From Kuschelorhynchus macadamiae (taxonomy: Eukaryota > Arthropoda > Insecta > Coleoptera > Curculionidae): 64,000 bases of DNA. The notes below the pieces were generated by a model, which saw nothing but the letters and a program-made list of their open reading frames with translations, did no database searches and was not told the DNA's origin. Of the stretch, positions 36,076 to 50,284 are shown piece after piece. The position numbers were made by a program, and so were the translations under genes. The DNA is taken from the NCBI GenBank assembly GCA_030620095.1, contig JAUTXW010000210.1, positions 62,001-126,000 on the forward strand. Direction: 5' to 3'. Position 1 is the first letter of the stretch. Each line of letters begins with the position of its first letter.

Positions 36076-39000
36076 CTATCGTGTTGTTATTGGGACTGGA
36101 CGACTGATGACAGTCCGAGGATGGTCCTGGAAGAGAAATTTGCTCGTAGTATGGTTTTAATCTATCAAAATTTATTTTAGATTTTTGTTTAGTATTAGAA
36201 TTTAATAAGAGAGCTGAGTTTTGATAAATTTCGAGAATTTTGAGAGGGTCATTAAATTTGTTTTGAGCTTTATCTTTAATTTGGGATTCGCGTACATATA
36301 CTTTTTCACCTATTTTATATTCATGAGGATGTTCGGGAACATGTTGATCAAAACGTTCTTTTGCTTTTTCTTTTTGTTGTTTCGTTTTATCTCGAGCAGA
36401 TTTATAAAGAAATTGCATACGATTGTTTAAATCACGTATGTATTTTGATATAAGGGTTTTCTCATTATATAGGATTTCAGGGGGTCTAGAAGAAGTATGT
36501 CCGAAAATTAGTTCAAAGGGCGTAAAACCGTGGGTTTTATTTTTCGTTTTATTGTAACAAATAACAGCATACGGAAGTACGTTGAACGGATGTTCATGTG
36601 GGTTTTCGGTTTGATTAGCTCTTATCATTTCGCTAAGTGTAGCGTGAAATCTTTCTAGAGAGCTGTTTCATTGGAGGTGATCTACACTTGAAAATGTTAT
36701 TTTTAGGACGAATAGTTCACATACGTCTTTCATTAGTGTATTATTAAATTCACGGCCATGATCACAATGGATTCGTAGTGGGGTACCATAATGTTGGAAA
36801 AATAAAATGATAGTGTTAACGATAGTTTTTGCCGTTTTATCTTCAATTGGATAAGCTTGGGTAAATTTAGTAAGTTCGTCTCGTACTGTCAAAGCATAGT
36901 TCCTAGATGGATATTCAAATATATCGATATTTACTCATTCAAATGGTGTTTTAGGTGTTTCTGTTATCACTAAATGGTTGCTTAAATGTTTTCGGCATAT
37001 TTTAATTTTTTGACATGTTTCACAACTTTTTATAAAATTTTCTACATTTTTAATCATTCTGGGCCAATTATATTTTTCTTTGATGCGTCTTAAAGTCTCG
37101 TTAATTCCGCGGTGTAAATTACTTTTGCCTAAATGGTATTGTTCCAATATAATTGGTATTTGGTCTTTATCTGGGATGGTTACAATATTTTGACAACTAC
37201 ATATTTTAATATCTTTGTCTGCAAAGATAAAAGAAAATATTTCAAGAATAGGAAAGTCTATTTTATTTTCGAGAAAATATGTTGACGAAAGGTCAAATTC
37301 GTTTTGTCCTGTATAAATAATATAGAAAAGATGTTGGACTACATTTTCTGGATCGAGTAACAAAGGAATTATGTAATATTTCCGATTTTTAACTGTTTTA
37401 CTAGAGAAAATATTTAGCCTGTATTGAAAAATCTGCATTTTCTTTAAAAATGTGTTCTAATATTTCATGATGTAATTCTCCTAAATTCTTTTGTTGAAAA
37501 AAGTTATTGTGTTTTTATGTGGTTTATTTAGAAGTTGTCCGTTTGAAGTTTCAATTTTTGAATAATCAATTAAAGATTTTGTTTCGTACATATTAGCAAA
37601 TGTGTTGTAATCTTCGGTTATTTTTTCATCATCGAAATTTAAATTTGAGTTGTAAGATTTTTCGTCATCGTCTTGATTTGTCGCAAACATAGAGAGTTTT
37701 GATTGGAATTTTGCGCATTGATTAAAATGATTAAATTTAATTCTTGATAATGCGTCTGCGTTTTTATTGATCTTACCGGGTTTGTAAATTATTTCATACT
37801 CATATTCTTCGAGTTTAAGTCTCCAGCGTGCCAGTCTACTACCTGCGTCTTTAATTGAAAAAAGCCAAGTAAGAAGGCGGTGGTCTGTGATTAGTTTAAA
37901 TTTTCTGCCAAAAAGATACGGGCGAAAATGTTTTACTGCCCATACGATTGCAAGGAGTTCAAGTTCAATAGTTGAATAATTTGTTTCGGCTTTTCATAGG
38001 GTTCTAGATGCATAGCCAATTGGTAAATCTTTTCCTACAGGTCCTTGTGATAACACAGCGCCTATTGTAAAAGCATCTGTGGTCAAAAGAAATGGTTCGT
38101 CAAAATTTGGGTATATAAGAATTGGGTCGGAAATCAGCAATTTTTTCAGTTCGTCAAAAGATTCTTTGCAATCAGAATAAAAGTCAAATTTTATATCTTT
38201 TTGTAAGTGGTTTAGAAATTTTCGCAAAATTAGGAATGAATCGTCGATAATAACCTACTAAGCCAAGGAAAGATTTTATATCCTTAGGATTTTTTGGTTG
38301 GGAAAAATTTGAATACATTCAATTTTTGCTGGATTTGTTTTAACACCGTCTTTAGTTATTACGTGTCCAAGATATGCTACTTCTTTGCGTAAAAATTCGC
38401 ATTTGTCTGGTTGTATTTTAAAATTAGCTTTTCTTAGTCGTTTGAAAACTTCGCGTAATCGACGGATATGTTCGTCAATTGTAGCGGAATAAACTATAAT
38501 ATCGTCCATATAGACAAGACATCGTTCATTTAAGATTCCTAAAAGAATATTTCCATTACACGTTGGATGTAGATTCTTTAGTCCGAAGGGCATTCGTATA
38601 AATTCATAATGACCGTTTTCTACTGAGAACGCTGTTTTTGTAATATCTTTAGGATCTATCTCTATCTGATGGAAACCAGAGGCGAGATCAAGAGTAGTGA
38701 AATATTGACACTGTCCAAGTTGGTCAAGTAAATCCGAGATATTAGGAAGTGGATATTTATCACTAACAGTGTATTCGTTCAATTTTCTATAATCTATTAC
38801 GATCCCCCATTTTTGTTTATTACTAGGGTCGATTTTTTTCGGTACAACCCAAACGGGAGATGACCAGGGAGAAATTGATGGTCTAATTATACCTTGTTGT
38901 AACATGTCGTTTACTTGAGTTTTAACCTCTTCTTTATGTATTTGGGGATATCTATAGGATTTAGTAAAAATGGGCTGTGCTGTGTATTATTCGTGTCTAT

Positions 39001-40105
39001 CTTATGTTTGATTTCACTTGTGAAGGAAAGGTTGTCACCTTCTAGATAGAAAACGTCTTTGAAATTGACATAAAGATTTGTGATTAATTCTTTTTCTTCT
39101 ACGCATACCTCATTGAGAGACCATTTTACAGCGTTAATGATTTTTTTTTTCAGTGAGTAAGTCTCTTTAAATTGTCACTAAACTCGCTTGTTTACTTAAA
39201 TCTTTTGTGAGTCATGTCCTAACTCGTAGCATAGAATTTTGTAAATCATTATATAGGGAAAAGAACTGTCGAACATTCACTTAAAACTTAATTATTTTTG
39301 TTAGGTATTGGATTAAAAACAATTTAATTCTTTTTGTATACTACATTCTACACTAGTTCAATGTACCTTCTGTTTAACATCACAATTATTTGTATAACTA
39401 TAATAACATAGAGTTTAAGGTCGCATAGTTGCAATTTTGATTTCAATGTCATCGAAATTATTCACCTCGTACATGTGTGTTTGTTTACTTTTATAAGGTT
39501 ATCATGATTCATTTACTGTTTGCAATGTTATGTTATATTCTAACGTGTGTTTTACGATTTGGTAAATTGATAATTTACATTTTTAAAAAAAAGCACTGAC
39601 CTGTCGAAATTATTTTCGATTAATGTTTTGATATGTCTTATTTTTAGGTATATTTTGCTTTGTCCATAAAATTGTAAAATTTTTCTGCGGCAATAAAGCA
39701 TACTTTTGTTTGTTGTTTGTTTGTTTGTTCGTTTAAATGGTCAAGTCTAAGCTGGGATCTAATAGTCAGGATTCTATTTGAAGTTTGAAATTCGGGAGAT
39801 TCGGGAAAATTGAAATTAAGAAGTGTGTGTATCGAAAATGGTTCTATTTCGATATTTCAAAAATCAATTGTTTTTGGGATTGCATTCGCATTGATAATTG
39901 TTGTCAAAAATTCGCCTTTTTGATTGACATGGACAAGGGCATTTGGGATATGTACTTTTTCTATTTCTTTTCGGGATAAAATAGCATCGGTATTGATTAG
40001 ATGACATTTTAATTTAAAAACTTGTTCTGTTCTACCTTGTATAGTTATTTTATTTTTATTTGCCTCGTATGTTTCGAGTTCTGTTGAAGAGTAATTGTCC
40101 TCAGC
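36076..40105 (-). pseudogene. pol: pol, copy C (protease deleted)
   Basis: RT with YMDD (about 38505-38515) lies in an open stretch at 38276-38905. RNase H (TTDAFTIGAVLSQG) lies near 38060, the integrase zinc region at 36935-37180, and the catalytic core pieces and GPF region at 36100-36892. Near 36665 the segment joining the integrase core is rearranged. At about 40105 the sequence jumps from the gag tail to a point ~500 bp downstream in copy B, which removes the whole protease. A foreign 628-bp segment sits at 39101-39728. Multiple frame changes make it non-functional. Confidence 0.85.
39101..39728 (+). mobile_element. Insertion in copy C pol: probable non-LTR 3' fragment
   Basis: Pol homology breaks after 39100 and resumes at 39729. 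The insert ends on the plus strand with a CAATAAAGC polyadenylation-like signal (39691) and a (TTTG)n tail (about 39703-39728), as in 5'-truncated non-LTR retrotransposons. I see no coding match and no tRNA promoter boxes. A target duplication of more than 2-3 bp is not evident. Confidence 0.55.
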
Positions 40106-40129
40106 TCAGCAGAAAATTTCGATTTTCCT

Positions 40130-41284
40130 CGATTGGAAAATTTTGGTAGTCTTCGATTGCTTCGTTAAAGTTTAAATTGGGATCTGGATTCTCATAAGAA
40201 TTGTCGTATTCGTTTTCGAATAAAGTAGAGAGGTCTTCATAAGAAAAGAATGAGGGATCTTGGTAATCTTGTTGATAGTCTTGATAATAGTCATTAAAAT
40301 ATTTTTCTTGATTGTTATCGGGCTAACTAAGTGAGTTTTAAAATTGGGATTTTTCTGAATTACTGAGGGTCGAGAATAATTAAAATTCGGTTGACGTTGG
40401 AAATGATTTGATTGGTTATTTGTAATATTTGGGGTTTGTGTATTTGGGCTTCTTTGTTGTTGCATGTTTGGTCTGTGTGACCGAAAAGAATTTGTTTGCG
40501 GGGCAAACTGGGGTCGCTGAAAATTTGAGTTTTGGGAAAAATTGGGACGTGGTTGTCCGTTATTGGCATGGCATTGATTTGCTGAATGACCAATAGGTCC
40601 ACATTTAAAACATTTTTGTGTTTGAAAGTTTGGTTTTCTCAAAGGTTGATTGAATGGCTTTGGTGGGTTCGGTTTTCAAACTTTTTGAGATTCGAAATAG
40701 GACAATTGAAGTTCACGTCGAATACGTATTTGGGCTTCAAGAAGATCTCTTGGGTTACTGGCACGAATTATATGTCCAATACGGGGTTCGAGACCAGTTA
40801 AGAGGGTGCTCAGGGACATGGTTTCGATCAGGGTTATTTGAGCTTGTTTCTTTTGTGGGGTGAGATTAGACTTTTGTATATTAGCGTGCATTTTTGCATT
40901 TAGCACTTGAAGTCGGTTGAGGAAGGTTAAAGGACTCTCATTAGGTAATTGTTTGATACGTTGTAAGTCTTGTATTAAAGAAGACAAGTCTCGCGTATCT
41001 CCGAAATGAGAATTTAAAAGTTGTTTTATTTCTAAGTAAGAAATAGGATTTCGAGAGCTTATTAGCTGCGCGGCTCTTGCACGTAATTTATTTTTTATGT
41101 GGATTACTAATAAATCTTTTTGATCGCGTGTAGACATATTGTAAGCACGATCACAAGCATTGAGAAATGTTTGGAGAAAAATTTGATCTCCATCGTATTC
41201 AGGAATTATCGAAAATATTTCAGATAATTTATACGGTTCAATTTCGGGTGTCTCAGGGACATTTTGTATTCCGTTATCAGTCAT
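40130..41284 (-). pseudogene. gag: gag, copy C
   Basis: ATG at 41284 opens the same capsid region as copy B, closed by UGA at 40676-40678, the identical position. Reading through gives CFKCGPIGHSANQC (about 40575-40620), where the usual Gly/Arg residue has become Pro. The tail again needs a -1 frame change near 40330, matching B. The gag tail then runs directly into pol because of the protease deletion at about 40105-40130. Confidence 0.85.
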
Positions 41285-41861
41285 GGTTGCTCAATATATC
41301 ACAATATCAAAATGAAATAATATAGGCACACAAAAAAGGATACGAACTTAAAATTAAGAATTTAGGTTGATTGGCAGTACGTAAAGTAGTACACAAATCA
41401 ACGTAAATTAAAGCAATACTAAAATCTACAAAATTTAAATTTTTCTTGAAATTTGATTAACTGTATAATCAAAATTTGAAATTAAAATATTCTTTTGGAT
41501 TTGTTTTTGAATTCAGTTTTTCGTTAACTAATTATCAAAATTGAAAAATCGAACAGTTTCCTTAAATTTGAATTAAATTTCAATATTTTTGGAAAATTGA
41601 AAAAATGAAAATTAATAAACGAGATGATTCAGTCTTACGTTACTAGTAGAAACATCAGACTCCGTCGTGTTCTCTGCAGCAAATTCTACCAGGGGTTTCA
41701 CTAGGTGTTCCTAATCCGTAGATTGACTGCGAGTTGGTGACGTCGGGTCGTGATTTTCTCTGTTTTTCTTGTTTTTCACAGGTTCTTCTGAACAATGGAT
41801 TGGGATCCTCCGTCGACAGTTAGAGTGCACAAGGGCTTCGTGTTCTGTTAGACGTGTTCAG

Positions 41862-41879
41862 ATCCTACCGACTGCGCCA
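41862..41879 (-). other. Primer binding site, copy C
   Basis: The minus strand reads TGGCGCAGTCGGTAGGAT, three bases inside the TAACA end of the 5' LTR. It is the same type as in copy A and is consistent with tRNA-Ser priming as in 17.6/297-like elements. Confidence 0.8.
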
Positions 41880-41882
41880 GTT

Positions 41883-42295
41883 TGTTAAATCACTTTCTTG
41901 CTAAATTACTTTTTAAAAAAATTATTATTACATTTAAACTTGCAAAGATTAATATTTAACAAAATGAACTCAAGCTAGACTGAACTATACTGAACTGTAC
42001 TGTATACAAAGAAAAATAACTATTTATATGTTTCGTTATGCTGACTCAGTGGGAACTGTTTACTTCTTTCTTGAACACTTGGGTCAGGACGTGGGTTCTG
42101 CTGATGAAGCTTTCTCGGTATAGACTTGTTTTCGTAAACAAGTAACACCTGCTGTTTATGAGAATAGGATGATCTACGTTGTTGACTGATATGTGATACT
42201 TTGTTATTGAGATAAGCTTGGCTTTCTGAATAACTGCTTTGGCGGGTGATATCTGATAGTCTGGGAACCAAGGTTAGCATAACTTGTATGATGAA
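41883..42295 (-). repeat. 5' LTR, copy C (truncated)
   Basis: Aligns with the LTRs of B and C but lacks about the first 45 bp, including TGTTA. At 42295 it passes directly into env of element D. Two TCAGT initiator-like motifs remain. The U5 region has deletions relative to the 3' LTR of the same element. Confidence 0.85.
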
Positions 42296-43260
42296 TGTTT
42301 TTTATTTAATTTTAGAAAATATCGCGTACTGGGTATTATCGTAACAAATTCTGATTCATAACTTGTAGGAACAGGTAAAATGTGGTAGAGTTCAAATTGT
42401 TTTTCAAAATCTATCGGTATTGAAAGAAAATAAGTTATCTTAGTCTGCTGTATTTCGCATTTTACTTTAATTATCGATTCGAACTTAGAGATCTTTTTAA
42501 GAGTGACAGTGAATAGTAGTTCATTCTTATAATGAAAAGAGATTCTTCTTGTTTCTGCAAAAAGATTTGTAGGTGAAATTATACTAGGGTGTATTATGCC
42601 TAGTTTGCAAAATGTAATAGAGTTCTCGATATCTTGCAGTGTGCTTAATAACAAGTTATATAAAATAATTAGTTGGTTATACAAGTCTTTAGCAAAAAGA
42701 ATATCCTGAATTTCAACATCTTCTCGCAATAGTTGATCTAAAACCAATATTTCAGATCTTAACAAGTTTTGATTACGTTGAATATCTCTAATTGTATTAT
42801 TAGAGTTTTTGATAACTTGATTATTAAGAGAGTATTGCATTTCTAGCTGGGTCTGCAAGTTATTACCCTTAGTTTCTAAATGGCTTAGTATTTTATATAT
42901 TTTGTCCCCATCATTAGAATCTAAATTACCTGTTATATCTTTAAAAACAGATCCTAAGCCGTTTATTAAGTCTCATTTAAGACGACTAGTATTATGTATG
43001 GAAATAATTTCTAACTTAGTAAGAATAGATTTTTTACAAAACATAGCAATATTTTCGTAATGTTCTAGTTCCCTAACTAAATTTATACTATTCGAATAAG
43101 TAACCTTAAGATTATCATGTTGGATAATTAAATTCTTATATTCTATGAAGATTTGTTCTATGTCATAAAAATGTACGAACATATGTTCGGTTCTTTGAAG
43201 TTTGGCGGGTCCTAAGTTTATTGGTAAGGCGCCCAAATTCTCCGTAATATTTCTTATTTC
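42296..43260 (-). pseudogene. env: env fragment, element D
   Basis: An N-terminal ectodomain piece (43236-42973) ends at a position equivalent to the furin site, where an in-frame stop now stands. The adjoining GLGSVFKDITGNLDSNDG is the fusion-peptide region shared by errantivirus and baculovirus F-type proteins. A long helical heptad-rich piece follows down to about 42310 (LRSEILVLDQLL and on). The rest, including any membrane anchor, is lost at the junction with the LTR of copy C. Confidence 0.7.
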
Positions 43261-43379
43261 TGTCCCTTGTCCTGGGATGAGGAACCTGAAATATTTTTAA
43301 AATGATAAGTTTTTCTTTTCGGTCTTTTGACGTTAGATAGATGTATTTTATCCGTTTGTGGGATTAATTCTAGCGATTT

Positions 43380-46300
43380 TTAAATTTTTGGTTGACCTGA
43401 GTTATTTTGCTCTGGTTTGTATTTATTTGATGTCTTTGATTGCTTTTGTTTGTTTTTAACGAGTACCTTTTCAGGAATTTTTGGCAATTCTTCTCGAGAT
43501 TCGTTAGTTTTGTTGACAATTTTTTCTCTAGATTGTTGAATTGTTTCATTTAGCTTTTGATAGAAAAGTTTCATTTTGTCACGGTGATTAGAGATGTAAT
43601 TATTGACGAGTTGTTTTTCTATCTCGAGATTAAAAGGGGATTCTGCAGCTAGGTGGCCTGTAACTATTTCATATAGGGCTAGATTTGTGACAGAATGTAT
43701 AGTATTATTATATGCTAGTATAGCATAATTGACTTTCATTTCTACAGGTTCATTTTTAAATTCTTGTTGGTTATTGAGCAGCCTGATGTGCTCGATCAGT
43801 GTGGAGTGGAATCTTTCTATAAGACCATTGGATTCGGGGTGTTGGGAAATTATAAAGTGAATCTTAATCTTATGTGTCTCGAGAAGTTCACGAATTATAG
43901 AGTTTTTAAATTCTAATAGATTGTCTGAAATTATTTGGTCTGCGATACTGTGATGAGAGAAATATTTTATTAAATTATTGGCAACTTCTATAGATTGAGC
44001 AGAGTTTAATTTGTACGCCTGAGCATATTTAGAAAACGAATCAACTAAGGTTAAAAATTTGCAGTTTTCTAGAGAGATGCTGTCGATATGTAGGATTTGG
44101 AAGGGTTTATTTGCGGTAGGTGTGATGTTTAGTTCTAATTTCAGCGGCTTCCTATCATATTTCGTTAATTGGTAAATTTCGCATTCATTAATATAAGTTT
44201 GGATAGAAGCACGTTGATTAGGCCAATAATAGTTATTTTTATGCGTTTTTCAGTTTCATCGATCTCGCGATGATTTGTATTCCCTTCGTGTTGGTTTTGA
44301 ATAATTTGCTATATTTCGTCATTTTCAGTGACGTCAATTAATTTCTTAGTACATTTAATCATATTGATTTGGGAATTTTTAAAGTATTTTTGTAAAACAA
44401 CACTAAATTTTTCGTACACGGGGTCTTCGAAATATAAGTGATATTTCACTTTGGGAACAATGGTCTCTTTAACGAATTTTAAAACATCAGTTTCAAAGTT
44501 GTTTTCTGAAAACTGAACATAAATGCGTTGTTTAGAATTAAATAGATCAATGCGAGATAAAGCAGCAGGGGCATATTTAGCTTCAGAAATTATTAACTGA
44601 TTTTTACCGAGATTAACAGGATATTCTACGATAGGAATACCTATTATAGTGTTTTCATGAGATAAGTGTACAGTAATATCGCCATCTTCAGTGGCATTTT
44701 CCATTTTGTCGAGATCGCCTGTTTCGACTAATAAAGATTTTTCGTTTCGCATTTAATTCTATGCGCGACAGTGCGTCTGCATTTTTATTAGGGCAACCTT
44801 TTTTATAAACAATGTCGTAATCGTACTCTTCGAGCCAACGTATTAATTTTGAATTTGGTTCTTTAGTGAAAATAACCATTCCAAGGGCTTGTGATCAGTG
44901 ACTATTTTAAATTTATGTCCAAATAGGTAGGGTCTAAAATATTTAGTGGCCCATACACTAGCGAGAAGTTCTTTCTTAATAGTTGAATAATTTATTTCTG
45001 ACTCATTTAAGGTTCGACTAGCGTATGCTATCGGTAGATCTAATCCTATTTTGCCTTGAGAGAGAACAGCTCCTAAAGCGTAATTAGAAACATCGCACGT
45101 TCATATGAACGGCTCAGCAAAATTAGGATACTGAAGAATTGGTTCGTTTGTTAACAGTTGTTTGCATCTTTTTTTTAGTCTTTTCGTAAGAGGTTTCGTT
45201 ACTTTGGCGAAATCTTTAATAAATTTCCTATAGTAACTCAAAAGTCTCAGAAAGCCTTTTATTTCTTTTTGGTTTTTGTCCGGATTTGGTTTTACACCTT
45301 CAGGTGTGACAATGTGCCCGAGATAAGCCACCTCTTTTCTAAGAAATTCAGATTTATCGAGCTGAATCTTAAAGTTCGAATTACGTAATCGTTCAAAAAC
45401 TTTTCTTAGTCTATCAATATGTTCTTCTAGGCTAGTACTAAAAATGATAATATCGTCAAAATAAACAGCGCAAATTTCGTTTTGATATCCTCTTAAAATA
45501 TTATCCATAACGCGCTGAGATGTAGCGGGCACATTTCGTAGGCCAAAGGGTATTCGCAAGAACTCATAGTGACATTTTATGTATTGAAAGCAGTTTTGGG
45601 GACGTCTTCGTTGACTATTTCGACTTGATGAAATCCCGACGCCAAGTCAAGAGTGGAAAATATTGACATCTGCCTAATTTATCTAACAGTGATATTTGGT
45701 AAAGGATATCTGTCTCCGAGGGTCTTTTCATTCAATTTTCTAAAATCTATGACAGTTCTCCACTTGCGTTTACCTGAAGCGTCAATTTTTTTTGGCACAA
45801 CCCAAATAGCAGAGAACCAAGGAGAAAACGATGGACGAATTATTTTTTGATCAACCATATTTTGATTTTGTACCTCTTTTTTTATGTATTTCGGGGTATC
45901 TGTATGACCTAGTATACACAGGAATTTCGTCTGATGTTTTTATATTATGTTTTATTTGGTTTGCAAAGGTTAATTTGTTGCCGTCGATATGAAATATGTC
46001 TGAGAATTCTTTCATTAATTTTAAAATTGCATTCATTTTTTCAGAATCCATATGGTCTGTTCTAATTTTTGAGACGTCAAATTTACTTTTTTTTCGACGT
46101 TAAAATTGTTCAAGTTTAGATAATTATTAGAACTTATTTGAAAATCTTTAAAATCCATAGCAATTATTGGATCTAAAAAGTCTATAGACTTTGCCATATC
46201 GGTCTTGTTTAAAATAGAGCAAAAAGCTTGGTTGTCTTTACCTTGAATGAGACATTCGGGGATTTCTAATTCGCCTATTTTCGTGTAGGGTATAACGTTA

Positions 46301-46790
46301 TTGCCATTTTAAATATTTTTAATTGGAATTTTAATAATTTGTTCAGATCTTGCTTCAACAGTTATGTTATTGTTCGAAATACCAGATGTATTATAGTAAA
46401 AAAGTTTAATATTGGTGTTCGGCGTCACTAAAAGGTTATTTTGTAAGTCAACATTTGCTTTAAGAATTTTTTGATTGTCTATTCCTAAAAGACAATCAAA
46501 ATAATTATGGAAATTAAACAGATAGAGTTTTAGGGGATCTATCTTCACATTTAACATTCTAGCAAGAGGAATTGTGGTGCTAAAATATTCCGAGGAAGTG
46601 CCATGTGCTGCAGATATTTGAAAAGGGTCATTCTTTATAAATTTGCGAAACTATTTTTTTGCAATTTCAGGTTGGTTGATAGATCTAGTACTACCTGCGT
46701 CTATAAGTATTTTCAAATTTATTTCGGGAAACACTATATAAGGGAGTTGCTATCGTTAAATGCGAAGGTCATTAGATTAATTTTATTGTA
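43380..46790 (-). pseudogene. pol: pol, element D (PR-RT-RNase H-IN)
   Basis: Protease DAGS (Thr/Ser of the motif replaced by Ala) near 46690 and LLGID near 46490. RT with YFDD near 45450-45460 inside the open piece 45101-45559, with LRKEVAYLGHIVTPEGVKPNP after it. RNase H end with KKGCPNKNADALSRIEL near 44780. Then a linker and an integrase core (ISDNLLEFKN near 43900, GLIERFHSTLIEH near 43800) with a long basic C-terminus ending near 43380. At least six frame changes are needed. The SDNG motif reads SDNL. Confidence 0.78.
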
Positions 46791-46797
46791 ATAGTTT

Positions 46798-46940
46798 TTA
46801 GTGTGTCAATCGATGTTTTATAGTTTTGTATTTATTATAGGCCGATAATATCCTTTTGAAAAAGCTCTCTATGAAGGGCGAAACGTTAAGGAAATAAATA
46901 ATTCTTTTAAGAAAATAAACCAGTACGCAAGAATTTTTAA
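46798..46940 (+). repeat. Penelope-like tail fragment
   Basis: The plus strand has CCGATAATATCC...GAAGGGCGAAACGTTAAGG followed by AAATAAACCAGTACG. This is the same kind of conserved tail as at 19845 and 60160, with GAAAC kept and the CTGATGA side decayed. It ends in an A-rich run and an AT tract. Confidence 0.4.
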
Positions 46941-46950
46941 CAAAAAAAAC

Positions 46951-46956
<6 letters not shown>

Positions 46957-47010
<54 letters not shown>
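46957..47010. repeat. (TA)n microsatellite
   Basis: TA tract of about 55 bp with one break. The next ~180 bp (47011-47190) holds no recognised feature, after which the long TA tract at 47191 begins. Confidence 0.9.
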
Positions 47011-47016
<6 letters not shown>

Positions 47017-47187
47017 TATAAACAGAAATTTCAATTTCCGTGCGGTTCTTGGTCGTATAAAGCTATACAAAACGAAAGAACTAACGGTAAGGATTAATCC
47101 TTCATCATTTTGTCGAGAATCGACCAAAACATGACGCTATGTTTGTTTCCAGGGCCAAGGTGCCATCTGCTACCGTGGTATCTGCCC

Positions 47188-47970
<783 letters not shown>

Positions 47971-48170
47971 TTGTTTCCTGTAGTAGGCTCAAGCTTAATT
48001 TGGTTAAATTTTGTTTCATTGATGTTTTTTTTTCGCATTATACTTGAAAATTGAAGCGGGAATGACCCAGTTTTTGTAGCAATTAAATGCAGTTTAGATT
48101 TTAACAACAATATTTAATAACAAAAATGATTTGACATTATATGACAATTATTATATGACAAAAAACAACA

Positions 48171-49215
48171 TCACAAAAATTGTTGGAAGTGACTTCCTCC
48201 AGCCCTTATACAGGCCTCCGATCTTCTTCGCATCGACTCTCGTACTCTTTCAAATACATCGGGAGTATTTCGTATGGTTTCAAATCCACCTATTATTCGA
48301 TCGTAGGTCATGGACTGTATTCACCGGTGTTGTACAAACTAAAGATTTAAGATGCCCCCATAGGAAAAAATCTAGACTATTGAGATCAGGGGACCTAGGG
48401 GGCCATGGCTGAGGTCCACCTCGGCCTATCCATTTGTTTGGATATACGTCATTCAAATACTCCCGAGCCTCAATAGAAAAATGTGCAGGAGCACCATCAT
48501 GCATATACCACATTTGATTTCTTAGTAAAAGAGGCAAGTCTTCTAGTAATGGAGGCAGTTCGTCTTGTAGAGAGTGTCTATATGATTTACCAGTTAGCCG
48601 ACCAGGTAAGAAGACAGGACCAATTAAATGATCCCCGATTATACCACCCCATACATTTAAAGAAAACTGTTCTTGAAAATGAGTTTCGACAATTCCATGA
48701 GGATTCTCGTCTGCCCATAGATGGTTGTTATGGAAATTCATAATGGAATTTCTCGAAAAATTGGCTTCATCAGTAAAAAGAATGATGGAATTAAAGTTGG
48801 GGTTGGCTGCTAGCCTATTGAGAAACCACCTGCAGAAATTAATTCTTAAAGGAAAATCCCGGGGAAGCAGCGCCTGCACTCTTTGAAGGTGGTAAGGGTA
48901 TAGCAGAGAATCATGCAAGATACGCCACACAACTTGATGGCTAATATTCAATGTTATTGAAATTTTTCTTGTACTAGTCTCCGGATGTTCTTCTACTTCA
49001 TTCAGAACAGTACGTGGTCTACCTGTTTCATTGCTTTTCTTATTGACACTTCCAGTTTCGACGAGACGCCTATGAATATTCGAAAATATTCGGTGATCAG
49101 GTATCAATCTATTTGGATAACGCTCCATGTATAGACGTCTGGCTTCTCTTGCATTTCCGTTCGCAAGACCATAGATAAAATGCATTTCTGCCATTTCAGA
49201 ATTCGTATAAACCAT
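48171..49215 (-). pseudogene. DD41D mariner-like transposase (V4)
   Basis: ATG at 49215 begins 311 open codons. An N-terminal helix-turn-helix pair (residues ~1-110, with the linker GRPRTV) is followed by catalytic Asp in LFTDEANFS (~153), MHDGAPAHFS (~242) and PDLNSLDFFLWG (~284). The last two are separated by 41 residues, the DD41D spacing. WPPRSPDL precedes the third Asp. A one-base shift near 48287 truncates the annotated frame; the normal C-terminus continues in the next frame to 48171. Otherwise intact, it is the best transposase in the window. Confidence 0.88.
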
Positions 49216-49515
49216 TGTAATGAATATTTAAAACACTTTACACTTTTTTGTAGGGAATATTAAAAGACTCTACACCTTACAATAACTATAATGTTGACAT
49301 AACTTACGATTTAAAATGGTAAATGTCACGAATAATAAAAACAAAAGATTATCCAAACAACGCCATAGCCTACTACCATAGTTACTACTTTTTTGATAGA
49401 AATTTATTTCGTCTGGCTAATTACAGAAAATCGAGTTTATTTATTTTTCTAGATAACGGTCAGATATAAAAGAACTACAAGAAGACAATAAACTACTAAA
49501 CAAGAGAAAAAAAAA

Positions 49516-50274
<759 letters not shown>

Positions 50275-50284
50275 ATTCGTAGTC

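Larger units (their letters stand above)
33786..42295 (-). mobile_element. Errantivirus-like element, copy C
   Basis: Same family as copy B but in the opposite direction. It has a complete 3' LTR (33786-34243), env, pol, gag, leader, PBS and a 5' LTR cut short at 42295. It lost the protease region and carries a 628-bp insertion in pol plus many small lesions. The two LTRs differ by several indels, which argues for an old or recombinant insertion. Confidence 0.9.
42296..46797 (-). mobile_element. Second errantivirus-like lineage, element D (fragment)
   Basis: Protease, RT, RNase H, integrase and env are readable in order on the minus strand, clearly diverged from copies A-C (about a different family within Metaviridae). 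Gag and both LTRs are missing. The env end is cut by the junction with copy C at 42295/42296 and the 5' side stops before the protease near 46797. It is fully degenerate. Confidence 0.8.

Noticed and set aside
39785..39979. Plus-strand 64-codon frame right of the pol insertion
   Set aside because: Antisense to the copy C pol linker region.
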